A stretch of 64,000 bases of DNA from Bacteroidota bacterium (GCA_023428135.1 JAEYZG010000018.1:186001-250000), one strand, 5' to 3'; shown: positions 34,418 through 44,275, counted from the stretch's first letter. Translations and numbers: made by a program. The notes: generated by a model not told the origin, from the letters alone.

Positions 34418-37120
34418 ATGTTCAATAAAATAAAAATAAGTTTAGGCAGCAAGATAGTAATATTCACTACTTCCTTGGTGGCAGCTGCGTTATTGTTGAT
34501 TTCTTATATTCAGTATTCTGTATTTGCCCAAATAGCTTCCGGGGCTTCAGCTGGAGGTAGAGTTCTGGAGGAATTTTCGGATGATTCGCGTTTATATCTG
34601 ATCACGGCTTCTTTATTTATAGTTTTAGTTACTATAGTTCTTTCGTTTTATCTTGTAAGATATCTTACTCAGCCTATATTTTCATTGAAAGAGTATCTTA
34701 AACTAACAGAAGAAGGTATTCTTGCAAATGAAATTAACATTAACTCTGGTGATGAAATCGGAGAAATGGCTTCAATTACCAATAATATAGTCAGATCATT
34801 AAAACACACTGCACACTTTGCTCACACAATTGGTGAAGGTAATTTGAATACACAATTCAAACCTGCTAGTGAAAATGATGTATTAGGAAACTCTCTTCTG
34901 AACATGCAGAAAAACCTTATAAGTGCAGAGATCAGAGAGAAAGAAAGAAATTGGATTGTAAATGGTATTGCGGAGGTTGGTGAGATTCTGCGTAAGCATA
35001 ATTCTATAGATCTTCTTAGCTATGATGTGATAAAATATCTTATAGGAAAAATAGGGGCAATTCAGGGCGCTTTTTATGTGATAGAAGATGATGATGAGAA
35101 TGAATTTAAGAAGTCCATAGTGATGAAAAATCTCTATGCTTATAACAGAAAAAAATACAAGACTGTCAAATTTAAACTGGGAGAAGGATTGGTAGGTCAG
35201 GCAGCTATTGAAGGTGCCACCATTTTCAGAACTGAAATTCCTCAAGACTATTGTTCTATAACTTCCGGATTAATTATTGATAAGAAACCGGATTCAATTC
35301 TTATTGTTCCTCTGATAACTGAAGAGTTAACCTATGGTGTTGTAGAGTTTGCTTCGTTAAAAAAGTTTTCAAAAAGTGAAGTCAGATTTATTGAGGAGGT
35401 AGGGCCAATTCTAGCAAGAACTATCTTTAATATCCATGTGAATGAGCGCACACAAAGGCACCTTGAACAATCTCAAAAGATGAGTGCGGAACTTCAGCAG
35501 CAACAGGAAGAACTCAGACAAAATGCTGAAGAGATGAGAGCTACTCAGGAAGATCTTCAATTATCCAATGAAAAACTTGAAGAACAGATTGAAGAGGTGA
35601 ACAAAACTCAGAAAAGAATGCAATCATTGCTTGAAAACGCATCTGAGGTGATTGCAATCTATGAGAAGAATATGGTCTTAAGGTATGTGAGTCCATCTGT
35701 AAAGAGGATCTTAGGAATTGATTCTTCTGACCTCGTAAATAAAAAAGATGAAGCCCACATATATGAAGAAGACAGAACGGCATATAAAGCTATGTTTGAT
35801 GAACTTCTTGCTGATCCGGAAAAATCTATTACAATTCAATACAGGTTTATAAAAGATAATGGTGAATTGATATGGCTTGAAGCAACAGGTAAAAATCTTT
35901 TATCAGATAGCGCTGTAGGTGGTATTATACTTAATTCACGTGATATTACAGTGAAGAGGAAGGCCGAGATGGAAGAGCGTATGAGGAAAAATATGCAGGC
36001 ACTTTCAGAAAACTCTCCTGATCTTATTACTCGATTGAACTGTGATGGAGTGATTACTTATACTAACCCTGTCATTGAAAACTATACAGGTTTAAAACCT
36101 TCGGAGTTTATGAATCAATCTCTGGAAACTGTTAGTTCTCAAAATGGAATAGTAGGTGTATGGAAAGAAATTCTTCAGAATGTAATCAGTACTGAAAATA
36201 AGCTTCACCTTGAAACGAATTATAATTCACATATTGGTGAAAGAGTAATGCAGATCAATGCAATTCCTGAGTATAACGAAAATAATCTGGAGTCTGTACT
36301 TGTTGTCTCTCACGATATCACAGAAATGAAGCTTATAGAAAGAGAAATTCAGGCTAAGAACAGGAGCATTCATGAGAGTATAACCTATTCAAAAAGAATC
36401 CAGAATGCTATTATTCCAGATAGTAAATCTATTCAGAAAACCCTTCCTGGTTCATTTATACTATACAAACCAAGAGATATTGTAAGTGGGGACTTTCCAT
36501 GGTATATGGAAAAAGATGACTCTGTATTTATATCTGTTGTTGATTGTACAGGGCATGGCGTACCTGGAGCTATGTTGTCTCTGGTGGGATATTTCCAGCT
36601 TAATAATATCGTGGAAATGTGTTCCGGATTAAATTCAGGGGCTATATTGGATGAGTTTGACAGAAAAGTTAATGAAACGCTTATCAAAGATACTAATGAA
36701 GAAAATATCAAGGACGGAATGGATATAGCGTTTTGTAAAATCGATTTGTCTAAGAATATCGTAGAATATGCCGGTGCTCACAGATCATTATATCATATTT
36801 CTGATGGAGAATTAACAGAATATAAAGGTGATAAATGGGCTATTGGCGGAGGGGTCTATAAAAATCAGACTCAGTTTACCAACCATAAGATAAAGATGAA
36901 AACAGGTGATATGGTTTTCTTCTTCTCTGATGGATTCCCTGATCAGTTTGGTGGACCTCAAAACAGAAAACTTGGTACTGTGAAGATCAAAGATGCTATC
37001 ATGAATAATAAAAACGAATCTATGGCTGCAATACATGATGCTTTAAACTTTGAGTTTGAATCATGGAAAGGGGAGCATAAACAGACCGATGACGTTCTTT
37101 TAATTGGTATTAAATTTTAA
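34418..37120 (+). CDS. HAMP-GAF-PAS-PAS-SpoIIE phosphatase (SiaA/RsbU-like)
   Basis: Membrane-bound PP2C-type serine/threonine phosphatase with a large sensory front. Order: TM (~12-30), short periplasmic part, TM (~65-85), HAMP (~85-140), GAF (~185-345), coiled coil (~350-400), two PAS domains (~400-520 and ~525-650), and SpoIIE phosphatase (~655-900). Metal-binding motifs are present: SGDFPW, VVDCTGHGVPGAM, FFSDGFPDQ and QTDDVLLIG. A TTG at 34403 also fits, but the ATG at 34418 (MFNKIKISLGS) is the more usual start. It is followed by SiaB- and SiaC-type genes, so it is the expected phosphatase of that phosphoprotein. It is paralogous to the sensor at 29635. Confidence 0.92.
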   Translation: MFNKIKISLGSKIVIFTTSLVAAALLLISYIQYSVFAQIASGASAGGRVLEEFSDDSRLYLITASLFIVLVTIVLSFYLVRYLTQPIFSLKEYLKLTEEGILANEININSGDEIGEMASITNNIVRSLKHTAHFAHTIGEGNLNTQFKPASENDVLGNSLLNMQKNLISAEIREKERNWIVNGIAEVGEILRKHNSIDLLSYDVIKYLIGKIGAIQGAFYVIEDDDENEFKKSIVMKNLYAYNRKKYKTVKFKLGEGLVGQAAIEGATIFRTEIPQDYCSITSGLIIDKKPDSILIVPLITEELTYGVVEFASLKKFSKSEVRFIEEVGPILARTIFNIHVNERTQRHLEQSQKMSAELQQQQEELRQNAEEMRATQEDLQLSNEKLEEQIEEVNKTQKRMQSLLENASEVIAIYEKNMVLRYVSPSVKRILGIDSSDLVNKKDEAHIYEEDRTAYKAMFDELLADPEKSITIQYRFIKDNGELIWLEATGKNLLSDSAVGGIILNSRDITVKRKAEMEERMRKNMQALSENSPDLITRLNCDGVITYTNPVIENYTGLKPSEFMNQSLETVSSQNGIVGVWKEILQNVISTENKLHLETNYNSHIGERVMQINAIPEYNENNLESVLVVSHDITEMKLIEREIQAKNRSIHESITYSKRIQNAIIPDSKSIQKTLPGSFILYKPRDIVSGDFPWYMEKDDSVFISVVDCTGHGVPGAMLSLVGYFQLNNIVEMCSGLNSGAILDEFDRKVNETLIKDTNEENIKDGMDIAFCKIDLSKNIVEYAGAHRSLYHISDGELTEYKGDKWAIGGGVYKNQTQFTNHKIKMKTGDMVFFFSDGFPDQFGGPQNRKLGTVKIKDAIMNNKNESMAAIHDALNFEFESWKGEHKQTDDVLLIGIKF

Positions 37121-37162
37121 TAATTTTTCTAGAGTTTTAATTAAAGTAGAAACTAACTGCGT

Positions 37163-37705
37163 ATGAATTATATTTATAATATTCACAAAACTATGGTAGA
37201 AGAAAATATCATACTTGTTTATGAAGGGGAGTTTACCCAGGAAATAACAAAGGCTGTATTATCTATGGCCGAAAAAAAGCTTGATTCTAAAGGAGAAGAG
37301 GGTAATATCAAAAGAAAAGTATTCAATGTAATGGTTGAATGCCTTCAGAATATATGTAAACATTCTGAAACGCTATCGTTACCAAATGAAAAGAAGGCTA
37401 TTTTTATGATTGGTTCCGAAGAGGACTGCTATATCATTACTTCAGGTAACATGATTGCCAACAAGGATATTCAAGGTTTATCAGAAAAGCTCGAAAAGAT
37501 TAATAGTCTTGATAAAGAAGGATTGAAGAACTTCTATAAAGAATTAATTCAGAATAATGAAATGTCAGATAAAGGTGGTGCAGGATTAGGATTTGTTGAT
37601 ATTGCAAGGAAATCAGGGCAGAAACTTGAGTATAATTTTGAGAAGGTAGATGCTGATTATTCTTTCTTTTCTTTTAAATCTAAAATTGCAAGAATCAGCG
37701 AATAA
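37163..37705 (+). CDS. SiaB-type serine/threonine kinase (DUF6272)
   Basis: Protein of the SiaB family, a small kinase with a GHKL-like fold that phosphorylates SiaC. The N-box-like motif is MVECLQNICKH with E59 and N63, and the ATP-lid-like motif GGAGLGF is at 138-144. Length (180 residues) is typical. It starts 42 bases after the SpoIIE phosphatase and precedes the SiaC-type gene by 48 bases, the same phosphatase-kinase-target order as siaA-siaB-siaC in Pseudomonas aeruginosa. It is cytoplasmic, with no TM segment. The family call is from motif and context. Confidence 0.88.
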   Translation: MNYIYNIHKTMVEENIILVYEGEFTQEITKAVLSMAEKKLDSKGEEGNIKRKVFNVMVECLQNICKHSETLSLPNEKKAIFMIGSEEDCYIITSGNMIANKDIQGLSEKLEKINSLDKEGLKNFYKELIQNNEMSDKGGAGLGFVDIARKSGQKLEYNFEKVDADYSFFSFKSKIARISE

Positions 37706-37753
37706 ATAAATCCTTTTTCTTATTTAACCCTATTTGATAATCTTTCTAAAATT

Positions 37754-38116
37754 ATGGATATTTTGAATATAAGCGGAACCGAAGATACTCCTGCTGTTAC
37801 ATTAGACAAATCTAAAGGAGTATTTGAAATTTCCGGACGCTCACTTCCGGAAGATGCAGCCGGTTTTTTTAAGCCAGTACTAGGCTGGATCGAAGCATAT
37901 AAAGATCAATCTAATCCAGCTACTAACCTTCAGGTTAAACTGGAATATTTTAATACAGCATCTTCTAAGTTGATATTGGATATTTTAACAAAGTTTGAAA
38001 AAATCCAGGGATCTAAGATTATCTGGTATCATTTCTCTGATGATGAAGATATGAAAGAGGCGGGACAAGAGTTCTCAGAGCTTGTAGAAATCCCTTTCGA
38101 GTTTAAAGCTATGTAG
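37754..38116 (+). CDS. SiaC-type regulatory phosphoprotein (DUF1987)
   Basis: A 120-residue protein of the SiaC / DUF1987 family, a partner-switching phosphoprotein that in Pseudomonas is phosphorylated by SiaB, dephosphorylated by SiaA, and when unphosphorylated activates a diguanylate cyclase (SiaD). The motif LEYFNTASSK places a threonine at residue 68, the same number as the phosphorylated Thr68 I recall for Pseudomonas SiaC. The C-terminus (FSDDEDMKEAGQEFSELV) also fits the family. No cyclase gene follows: transcription ends at a hairpin at 38121-38145. The output partner here is unknown. Confidence 0.9.
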   Translation: MDILNISGTEDTPAVTLDKSKGVFEISGRSLPEDAAGFFKPVLGWIEAYKDQSNPATNLQVKLEYFNTASSKLILDILTKFEKIQGSKIIWYHFSDDEDMKEAGQEFSELVEIPFEFKAM

Positions 38117-38120
38117 GTCA

Positions 38121-38162
38121 AAGAGTGGGATAAATACCCGCTCTTAATCTACTTTATTTTTT
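38121..38162. terminator. Probable bidirectional terminator after siaC-like gene
   Basis: AAGAGTGGG (38121-38129) pairs with CCCGCTCTT (38137-38145), with one G-U pair, and a T-rich run follows. It separates two convergent units. Confidence 0.6.
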
Positions 38163-38172
38163 TTACTTCAAG

Positions 38173-39519
38173 TTATTTGCTTTTGGGCAACGATTTAACT
38201 GATTTTATACTTTCGCTTATATCATATACTTTATTAATTTGAGCACGCTCAAGTATACTGCTGCCAATAGCTGATCTGTATCCTCCTGCGCAATGCACTG
38301 TAATAGGCTTTCCTAACGGGATCAATTGAATATTTTCCCTAAGTTTGTTAAGTGGAATGTTTATGGAGTTTGAAAAATACTTTTCTGATGCTACCTCGTT
38401 TACATCTCTCACATCCACAATAGTGTACTGATCTTCTGTTTTGATTACGTCTTCAGCATCTAACTTTTCTGATTTACTACCTGAAGGTTCATGCATGACC
38501 AGAACTCCCTTTATTTTAGATTCGTATCCTATTTTAGCGGACTTAAAAAGTACATTTTGAAGAGTTTGATTATCGCTTGCTATTAGATAATATGTTTCAT
38601 CAGGACTGATTATGGATCCTAACCATGTTTCGAATTTTCCACCATCAGGAATATTAATAGCTCCTTTAACATGTCCAGCCCTGAATAGGTCGGAACTTCT
38701 GGTATCTATTATTAAAGCGTCATTCGTAATTTCATTGATGCTATTCATATAATTAACTTTATCCAGGCTTTCACTCAGTTTGGGAGCGCCAAGTTTGTTA
38801 ATGATGACATCATATGGAAAATATTTCGGAATAAATGGCTGATTCTCCAGAATTAATTTAATAAACTCAGACTCACTCATGGGTTTTAGGGCATAATTTT
38901 CTTTTTTTTGATTACCCAAAGTGTCGGAAAGATTTCCGCTTATTGATTTTCCACAGAGCGATCCAGGTCCATGTGCCGGATATATGATTGTGTGATCAGG
39001 TAATTTTAAAATTTTATCATGAAGTGAATGATATAAATCACCTGCCAGTTTTTCTTTTAATGTGGTGCTGTCTTTAGATGTCTCTCTCAAATCAGGTCTT
39101 CCCACATCCCCAATAAAAAGCGTGTCTCCGGTAAATAGAGCATAAGGATTCCCTGTTTCGTCTTCAAGCAATACTGAAATGCTGTCAGGAGAGTGACCTG
39201 GGGTATTGATGGCTCTTAACTTTACTGCTCCGATTTTAATCTCATCACCATCATCAAAAGTTGTATGTTCATAATTAACATTTGATAATTTACTCGTATA
39301 GACTTTCACTTGATGCAACAAAAATTCTCCATGACTGCTTATAAAATCAGCATGAGGATGAGTTTCAATAACAGCTTTGATTTTAGCATTATAAGTATTT
39401 TCTAATTGGATAAATGGAGAAGTGTTTCTTGCTGGGTCAATGAGGGCTATTTCTCCTTCACTTATGATAGCGTAAGTAAGCTGTGCAAGACCTTTATCAA
39501 AAAAACTTTCTATTTGCAT
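38173..39519 (-). CDS. Persulfide dioxygenase-sulfurtransferase (ETHE1-like MBL fold plus two rhodanese domains)
   Basis: Metallo-beta-lactamase-fold enzyme oxidising persulfides, fused to rhodanese domains as in Blh/CstB-type proteins. The MBL part (~1-230) has the metal motif THPHADFISSH, then NTPGHSPDS, FTGDTLFIGDVGRPDL and YPAHGPGS. A first rhodanese domain (~250-345) lacks a cysteine in its active loop (IASDNQ). The second (~360-445) has VHCAGGYRSA with the active cysteine. A bifunctional sulfide-detoxification role is expected. It has no signal peptide, so it is cytoplasmic. It is convergent with the Sia unit. Confidence 0.9.
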   Translation of the reverse strand: MQIESFFDKGLAQLTYAIISEGEIALIDPARNTSPFIQLENTYNAKIKAVIETHPHADFISSHGEFLLHQVKVYTSKLSNVNYEHTTFDDGDEIKIGAVKLRAINTPGHSPDSISVLLEDETGNPYALFTGDTLFIGDVGRPDLRETSKDSTTLKEKLAGDLYHSLHDKILKLPDHTIIYPAHGPGSLCGKSISGNLSDTLGNQKKENYALKPMSESEFIKLILENQPFIPKYFPYDVIINKLGAPKLSESLDKVNYMNSINEITNDALIIDTRSSDLFRAGHVKGAINIPDGGKFETWLGSIISPDETYYLIASDNQTLQNVLFKSAKIGYESKIKGVLVMHEPSGSKSEKLDAEDVIKTEDQYTIVDVRDVNEVASEKYFSNSINIPLNKLRENIQLIPLGKPITVHCAGGYRSAIGSSILERAQINKVYDISESIKSVKSLPKSK

Positions 39520-39606
39520 TCGTTAAATTTTTAGTAATGAAAAATTGTTCATTCTTAACCGGTAAGTGTCTGCGATGTTAATAATTAAGATAAATGTTTT
39601 TTACTA

Positions 39607-42543
39607 TTATCTAATTACTGTTACATCTCCTGTTTTAGTCTGGCTTTTAGATCCGCCGATGCTTTCTCCTGCATAAGTGAGCTTCCAGATATATGCTCCT
39701 TCCTGAACTGTTTTTCCTCTATAATCTCCGTTCCAGGAATTGGATATGGAATCTGAAACAAAGATTAATTCTCCCCATTGATCAAATATTTCAAGTCGAT
39801 AAGAGATGATGTTAGCCCCTGAAATTTTGAATTCATCGTTATTCCCATCTCCATTTGGTGAAAAAATATTAGGAACAAAGACTCTGGCTTCACAGATGTC
39901 TTGAACAAATGTACTTGCAGTACTTTCACACCCATGTTCACTTTTAGCTGTTAAGGAATATATACCCTCTGTAAATACAGTTATTGACTGTGTGGTCTGA
40001 TTAGAAGGTAGCCAAAGGTAACTATTGGCTATTCCTCCATCAAGAATCACGGAGTCTCCGTTTTCACTGCATAATGCATAAACCGGATTTAAACTGATAT
40101 CCGGAGCTTCCTCAAATTCTATCTTGATTGTATCGCTTCCCTGGCATTGATCTTTGTATATGGATACGCTGTAGGTTCCTGATATTGTTGGATGAATCTG
40201 ACGATTAATTTCGCCGGATGACCATTTATACTGAAAGCCTGAAGGTACTGCTCCTGCATCTATTACAGGATTGGAGCCTTGACAATAGGCGGTATCAGGA
40301 CCTAATGAAACTATAGGAGGGGTGATAAAAATAATATTTATCAGATCTGATTTTTGACATATGCCACCATTGCTTACTGTTACAGAGTAAGTTCCGGAAG
40401 TTCTCGCTACTATACTTTGCAAAGTAGCTCCCGTTGACCATGAATGTGTCAATCCCGGATTCCCTGCATCCAGTTGAATGGAGTCTCCTGTACATAATGT
40501 TTTATCAGCACCTAAGTCAAATGAATTAACAGGTGCGAAAGTAACTGTTGCTGTAGCAGTGTTTATGCATCCTGCTCTGCTGACTTCCACTAGATATGTT
40601 CCGGAAGTATCTGTATTAATAAAAGAAGATGTAGCACCCGTATTCCATTGGTAAGATAAACCTGAACCGCCTATTGTAGCATCGAGTTTGTAGGTGATAG
40701 GATCACAAATAATGGTATCTTTAATTTGCGGTGCAGGAGGCGTCTCTACAATTGTCAATGTTCTGAACATTGTTGTATCTCCACATGCATATATGGCTTT
40801 TACTGATACAGTATATGTTCCGGGGCCGGGATATGTATGTGTGATAGTTTGCCCGGTTCCTGTTTGTCCATCACCAAAATTCCATGTCCAGGTAAATACA
40901 GTGTCAGGCGCATTCGCCTGAAATAAAGTTATGGAACCTGAACAAGTATCTGCATAAGCAAGATTCCAGTCAGATGTATTAAAGTAGTTGGATACAAAAT
41001 TAGGCAGGCCTGTATTGCTATTTGTACCAAGGTCTATGGACTTATGCTGATAGTCTACATCCGTACTGTCCAAGGTAGGATCATTAATCACTCCAAGAAA
41101 TCCACTTCCGGAGCCTTTTAAAGCTACATAGATTTTTCCGTCGGGTCCAATCTGCAGGGCTTCATAGGAAGCAGAAGGATCAGTACTGATAGTAACCTGA
41201 GAAGTTTCAATTTCAGCAGATGTCGCTTTAGTCAGATTATATTGATAAAGATGACCATCCCCGTTAGTGCTTACATAAAGTTTGTTGTTATCATCAGAAA
41301 ATTCCAGACCAAAAGGATTGGTAATATTGGTGATCGTATCACTGATGGTCAGTTGACCTGTATTTGTATTAAAATCAAATATTTCAACTCTGTTTTGTTC
41401 AGTCAAAGCAACAGCTACTTTGGTTCCGTCTTTCGAAAACTTCATATAGCCCTGACCATTTGTTTGCACAGTACCTGTAGAAGAAATTACTGGTGTAGAA
41501 GAGAAGCCGTTATTTCCGATTTTATAGGATATGAAATTATTTGAATTAAGTTCATGTGCTACAACCCAAAAATTACCCTGATCATCTTTCATGCCTGATA
41601 ACTTATTGGCAACAGGATTGGAAAGGGGAACATTGACGTTGGTGACTCTTCCTTCTCCATTGTTAAAAGATAAATCAACGGTGGTATAGCTTAGTCCGGT
41701 TGTAGGGTTTACCGTGAAAACATAATAAATATTGTTTGCTCGAGGATCAGGAACTATTATAGCTGATTGAGAGGAGTCTGAGTTTCCTTTTAATCCAGTT
41801 CCACCCTGCATTAACTTATTGTCTTTGGTATAGATATTTATTCCATCTGTATAAAATAATAGGTTTCCTGAAGGGTCTGATATGGACGCACTTCCACCAT
41901 TCGTGCTATTGACATTTGTATTGGTTACGGATGGAGGATTGTCATTGAAGTTTAATCCTGCATTATTTCCGAATTGCCAGTTATAATCTCCTTTATTTCC
42001 CTGTCCCCAGAATCGAATTGTCACTGTGTCTGATGTATAACAGCCATTCTGATAAACTTTTACCCAATATTTCCCTGCACTCATAAGTGTATCAATCTGA
42101 GTGGTGTCACCATCAGACCATTTGTAACTTAAGCCAGGTATCCCTGCATCAATAAGGTATGGAGCATCACAGACAACTGTATCTTTCAGGTTTAAAGTTA
42201 AGGGAGGATTAGGATTGTTCTGAATTAAAATGTCTCTGGTAATAGTAGCAGGATTTCCACAAGTGTCAGTGAATGAGAATGTAACTGTATAAGTTGTATT
42301 TGTCTGAGAGAATGTATGAGTGGGATAAGCACCAAATGCTGTATTTTGAGTTCCGGAAGCAGGGTCTCCAAAGTTCCAGCTCCAGGTGGTAGTATCACCA
42401 ACCCCAATGCCAGTGAATTGGGTTAAATTACTAAAGCATGTATCTCTATAGGTAAATCCAGCATTGGCAGGAATACACTGAGCATTTGCAGTAGCAATAT
42501 TAATTAATTGGGTGCAAATGAATATTAATAATAAAACTCTCAT
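39607..42543 (-). CDS. Large T9SS type B (gliding-motility C-terminal) PKD surface protein
   Basis: Exported adhesin-like protein. It has a signal peptide (ending IATANAQ) and a first PKD module (WSWNFGDP). A seven-bladed-propeller-like region (~185-520) has repeated blades such as KLYVSTNGDGHLYQYNL. A second PKD module (WTWNFGDGQTG) is followed by five Ig/PKD-like repeats with a recurring pattern (SGTYxVxVxxxGC). The C-terminal gliding-motility-associated domain starts at NIFSPNGDGNND and ends with WNGDYRG...GAYIWKLTY. The type B sorting domain means export by T9SS and surface retention with help of a PorP/SprF protein, which is the divergent neighbour at 42757. The binding target is unknown. 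Confidence 0.9.
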   Translation of the reverse strand: MRVLLLIFICTQLINIATANAQCIPANAGFTYRDTCFSNLTQFTGIGVGDTTTWSWNFGDPASGTQNTAFGAYPTHTFSQTNTTYTVTFSFTDTCGNPATITRDILIQNNPNPPLTLNLKDTVVCDAPYLIDAGIPGLSYKWSDGDTTQIDTLMSAGKYWVKVYQNGCYTSDTVTIRFWGQGNKGDYNWQFGNNAGLNFNDNPPSVTNTNVNSTNGGSASISDPSGNLLFYTDGINIYTKDNKLMQGGTGLKGNSDSSQSAIIVPDPRANNIYYVFTVNPTTGLSYTTVDLSFNNGEGRVTNVNVPLSNPVANKLSGMKDDQGNFWVVAHELNSNNFISYKIGNNGFSSTPVISSTGTVQTNGQGYMKFSKDGTKVAVALTEQNRVEIFDFNTNTGQLTISDTITNITNPFGLEFSDDNNKLYVSTNGDGHLYQYNLTKATSAEIETSQVTISTDPSASYEALQIGPDGKIYVALKGSGSGFLGVINDPTLDSTDVDYQHKSIDLGTNSNTGLPNFVSNYFNTSDWNLAYADTCSGSITLFQANAPDTVFTWTWNFGDGQTGTGQTITHTYPGPGTYTVSVKAIYACGDTTMFRTLTIVETPPAPQIKDTIICDPITYKLDATIGGSGLSYQWNTGATSSFINTDTSGTYLVEVSRAGCINTATATVTFAPVNSFDLGADKTLCTGDSIQLDAGNPGLTHSWSTGATLQSIVARTSGTYSVTVSNGGICQKSDLINIIFITPPIVSLGPDTAYCQGSNPVIDAGAVPSGFQYKWSSGEINRQIHPTISGTYSVSIYKDQCQGSDTIKIEFEEAPDISLNPVYALCSENGDSVILDGGIANSYLWLPSNQTTQSITVFTEGIYSLTAKSEHGCESTASTFVQDICEARVFVPNIFSPNGDGNNDEFKISGANIISYRLEIFDQWGELIFVSDSISNSWNGDYRGKTVQEGAYIWKLTYAGESIGGSKSQTKTGDVTVIR

Positions 42544-42756
42544 CCCTTCGATTATTTATATTCCCAATATCTTTTCTGGTAATCAATTTTAAGCTGAAAT
42601 GTAATTCAGAATGAATGATGATTATCTTTCTGATTTTGAGTTAGACAGAAACTATCATTTCCTTTACCTCCCTCTAAAATCAATATTTCCGGGAAGCATG
42701 AAAGAATTTATAATAAAAGAAAAACTAAACAGAGGCAATAAGGTTTGATTTATTAA

Positions 42757-43791
42757 ATGAAGATTACTATACAATTAGTTTTGTTTATTTCGATAATTAA
42801 TGCATGTGTTTCGTATGCACAGGATGTACAATTTTCTCAGTTTTATAATGCACCATTGTATTTAAATCCTGCATTTGCTGGAACAAGTCACTCTTCTAGG
42901 GCCATACTTAATTATAGAAATCAGTGGCCTACTGCCGGCAAACCTTTTATAACCTATGCTGCATCGTTCGATCATTTTTTCTCCAGGTATTCAAGTGGAG
43001 TAGGATTGATGGTAATGCAGAATAAAGAAGGAACATCAAAACTTAAATCGACAGAGATATCCGGATTTTATTCTTATCATATCGGATTAAATGAAACATG
43101 GACATTGATTCCCGCATTGCAGGCTACGTTTGTTCAGCAAAATATTGATTATTCAAAAGTTATATTTCCGGATCAGTATGATAACAATGGGCTTATAGGA
43201 GGTACCAATGAACCACTGAATTTATCAAAAAGAAATTACTTTGATTTCTCCTCAGGTGGGTTGCTATATTCAGAAGTATTCTGGTTTGGATTTGCATACC
43301 ATCACATAAACAGGCCACGTCAATCTTTTTTAGATGATAGCAGCAGACTACCTTCCGAATTGAACTTTCATGCAGGAGCGAGGATCCCGATAGCCAGCAG
43401 TGAGAGAGGTAGATCTACACGGATTAAATACAAGGAGAAAGCCTTTATACCATCCATTCTTTATAAAACTCAGGGCAAATTTGACCAATTGGATCTTGGT
43501 CTGAATATTTTACTGGAACCAGTACAGTTTGGAATTTGGTACAGAGGACTTCCTGTAAAACAGTATGAGTCTGGTTTGACGAATGCAGAAGCAGTTATAG
43601 GGCTGATAGGAGTGGTGTTTAATGGATTTAGTTTTTGTTATAGTTATGATTATGTTGTATCAAGACTTAACAAAAGAACTGGGGGCGCACATGAAATTTC
43701 TTTAACCTACATATTTGGTGGAGATGATTCAAAAGGGAAGAAGAAAACTAAATATAAAAGACTTCCATGTCCTTCATTTTATAAGTTGTAA
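42757..43791 (+). CDS. PorP/SprF-family type IX secretion membrane protein
   Basis: Outer-membrane protein of the PorP/SprF family, which helps export or anchor type-B T9SS cargo. It has a signal peptide ending CVSYAQ, then DVQFSQFYNAPLYLNPAFAGT, the diagnostic family opening (quoted in part). It contains YRNQWP, the barrel strands, and FGFAYHHINRP. Length (344 residues) is typical. It is divergent from the large B-sorted protein with a 213-base shared upstream region, the usual pairing of SprF with its cargo. No clear consensus promoter was found in that space. Confidence 0.92.
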   Translation: MKITIQLVLFISIINACVSYAQDVQFSQFYNAPLYLNPAFAGTSHSSRAILNYRNQWPTAGKPFITYAASFDHFFSRYSSGVGLMVMQNKEGTSKLKSTEISGFYSYHIGLNETWTLIPALQATFVQQNIDYSKVIFPDQYDNNGLIGGTNEPLNLSKRNYFDFSSGGLLYSEVFWFGFAYHHINRPRQSFLDDSSRLPSELNFHAGARIPIASSERGRSTRIKYKEKAFIPSILYKTQGKFDQLDLGLNILLEPVQFGIWYRGLPVKQYESGLTNAEAVIGLIGVVFNGFSFCYSYDYVVSRLNKRTGGAHEISLTYIFGGDDSKGKKKTKYKRLPCPSFYKL

Positions 43792-43936
43792 ATATTTTCT
43801 TCCGAATAATTTTAGTGTAAATTTCAGTTTTTTATCCACCAAAATCATGCTTCTGACAAATAAAGTTTAAACTATAGAAAAAAAACACGTAATTAGAGTC
43901 TGTATTTTAGTTTAAATTTTAACGTAATTTTTAGAA

Positions 43937-44275
43937 ATGGATCAGAATAAAGTTGATTTGTTTGTTGCTTCAATGCACGAAAAGTTTCCTACAGAAAAGC
44001 TTGCACTTATTAGAGAACAACTATCAGAACTGGATAACAGTAAACTTTCTGTTATACAGTCTATTCCATACAAGGACCCTACGACACTATTGATTATATC
44101 AATTTTTCTGGGTGGGTTAGGAGTTGACAGATTTATGCTTGGTCAGACGGGTCTTGGTGTTGCCAAGTTACTCACTTGCGGTGGTATGGGAATCTGGGCA
44201 TTAATAGATTTGTTTTTAATTATGGGTAAAACAAGGGAAGTAAATTATACTAAGTTTTCTCAGTTTGCTGTATAA
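43937..44275 (+). CDS. TM2 domain membrane protein
   Basis: Small membrane protein with a TM2 domain: two hydrophobic helices separated by the conserved DRFMLGQTGLGVAKLLT turn, then GGMGIWALIDLFLI. The N-terminal ~45 residues are charged and helical. The family's function is unknown; it often pairs with DUF2752 proteins in Bacteroidota. The next gene starts before this one stops (11-base overlap), so the two are probably co-translated. Confidence 0.88.
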   Translation: MDQNKVDLFVASMHEKFPTEKLALIREQLSELDNSKLSVIQSIPYKDPTTLLIISIFLGGLGVDRFMLGQTGLGVAKLLTCGGMGIWALIDLFLIMGKTREVNYTKFSQFAV

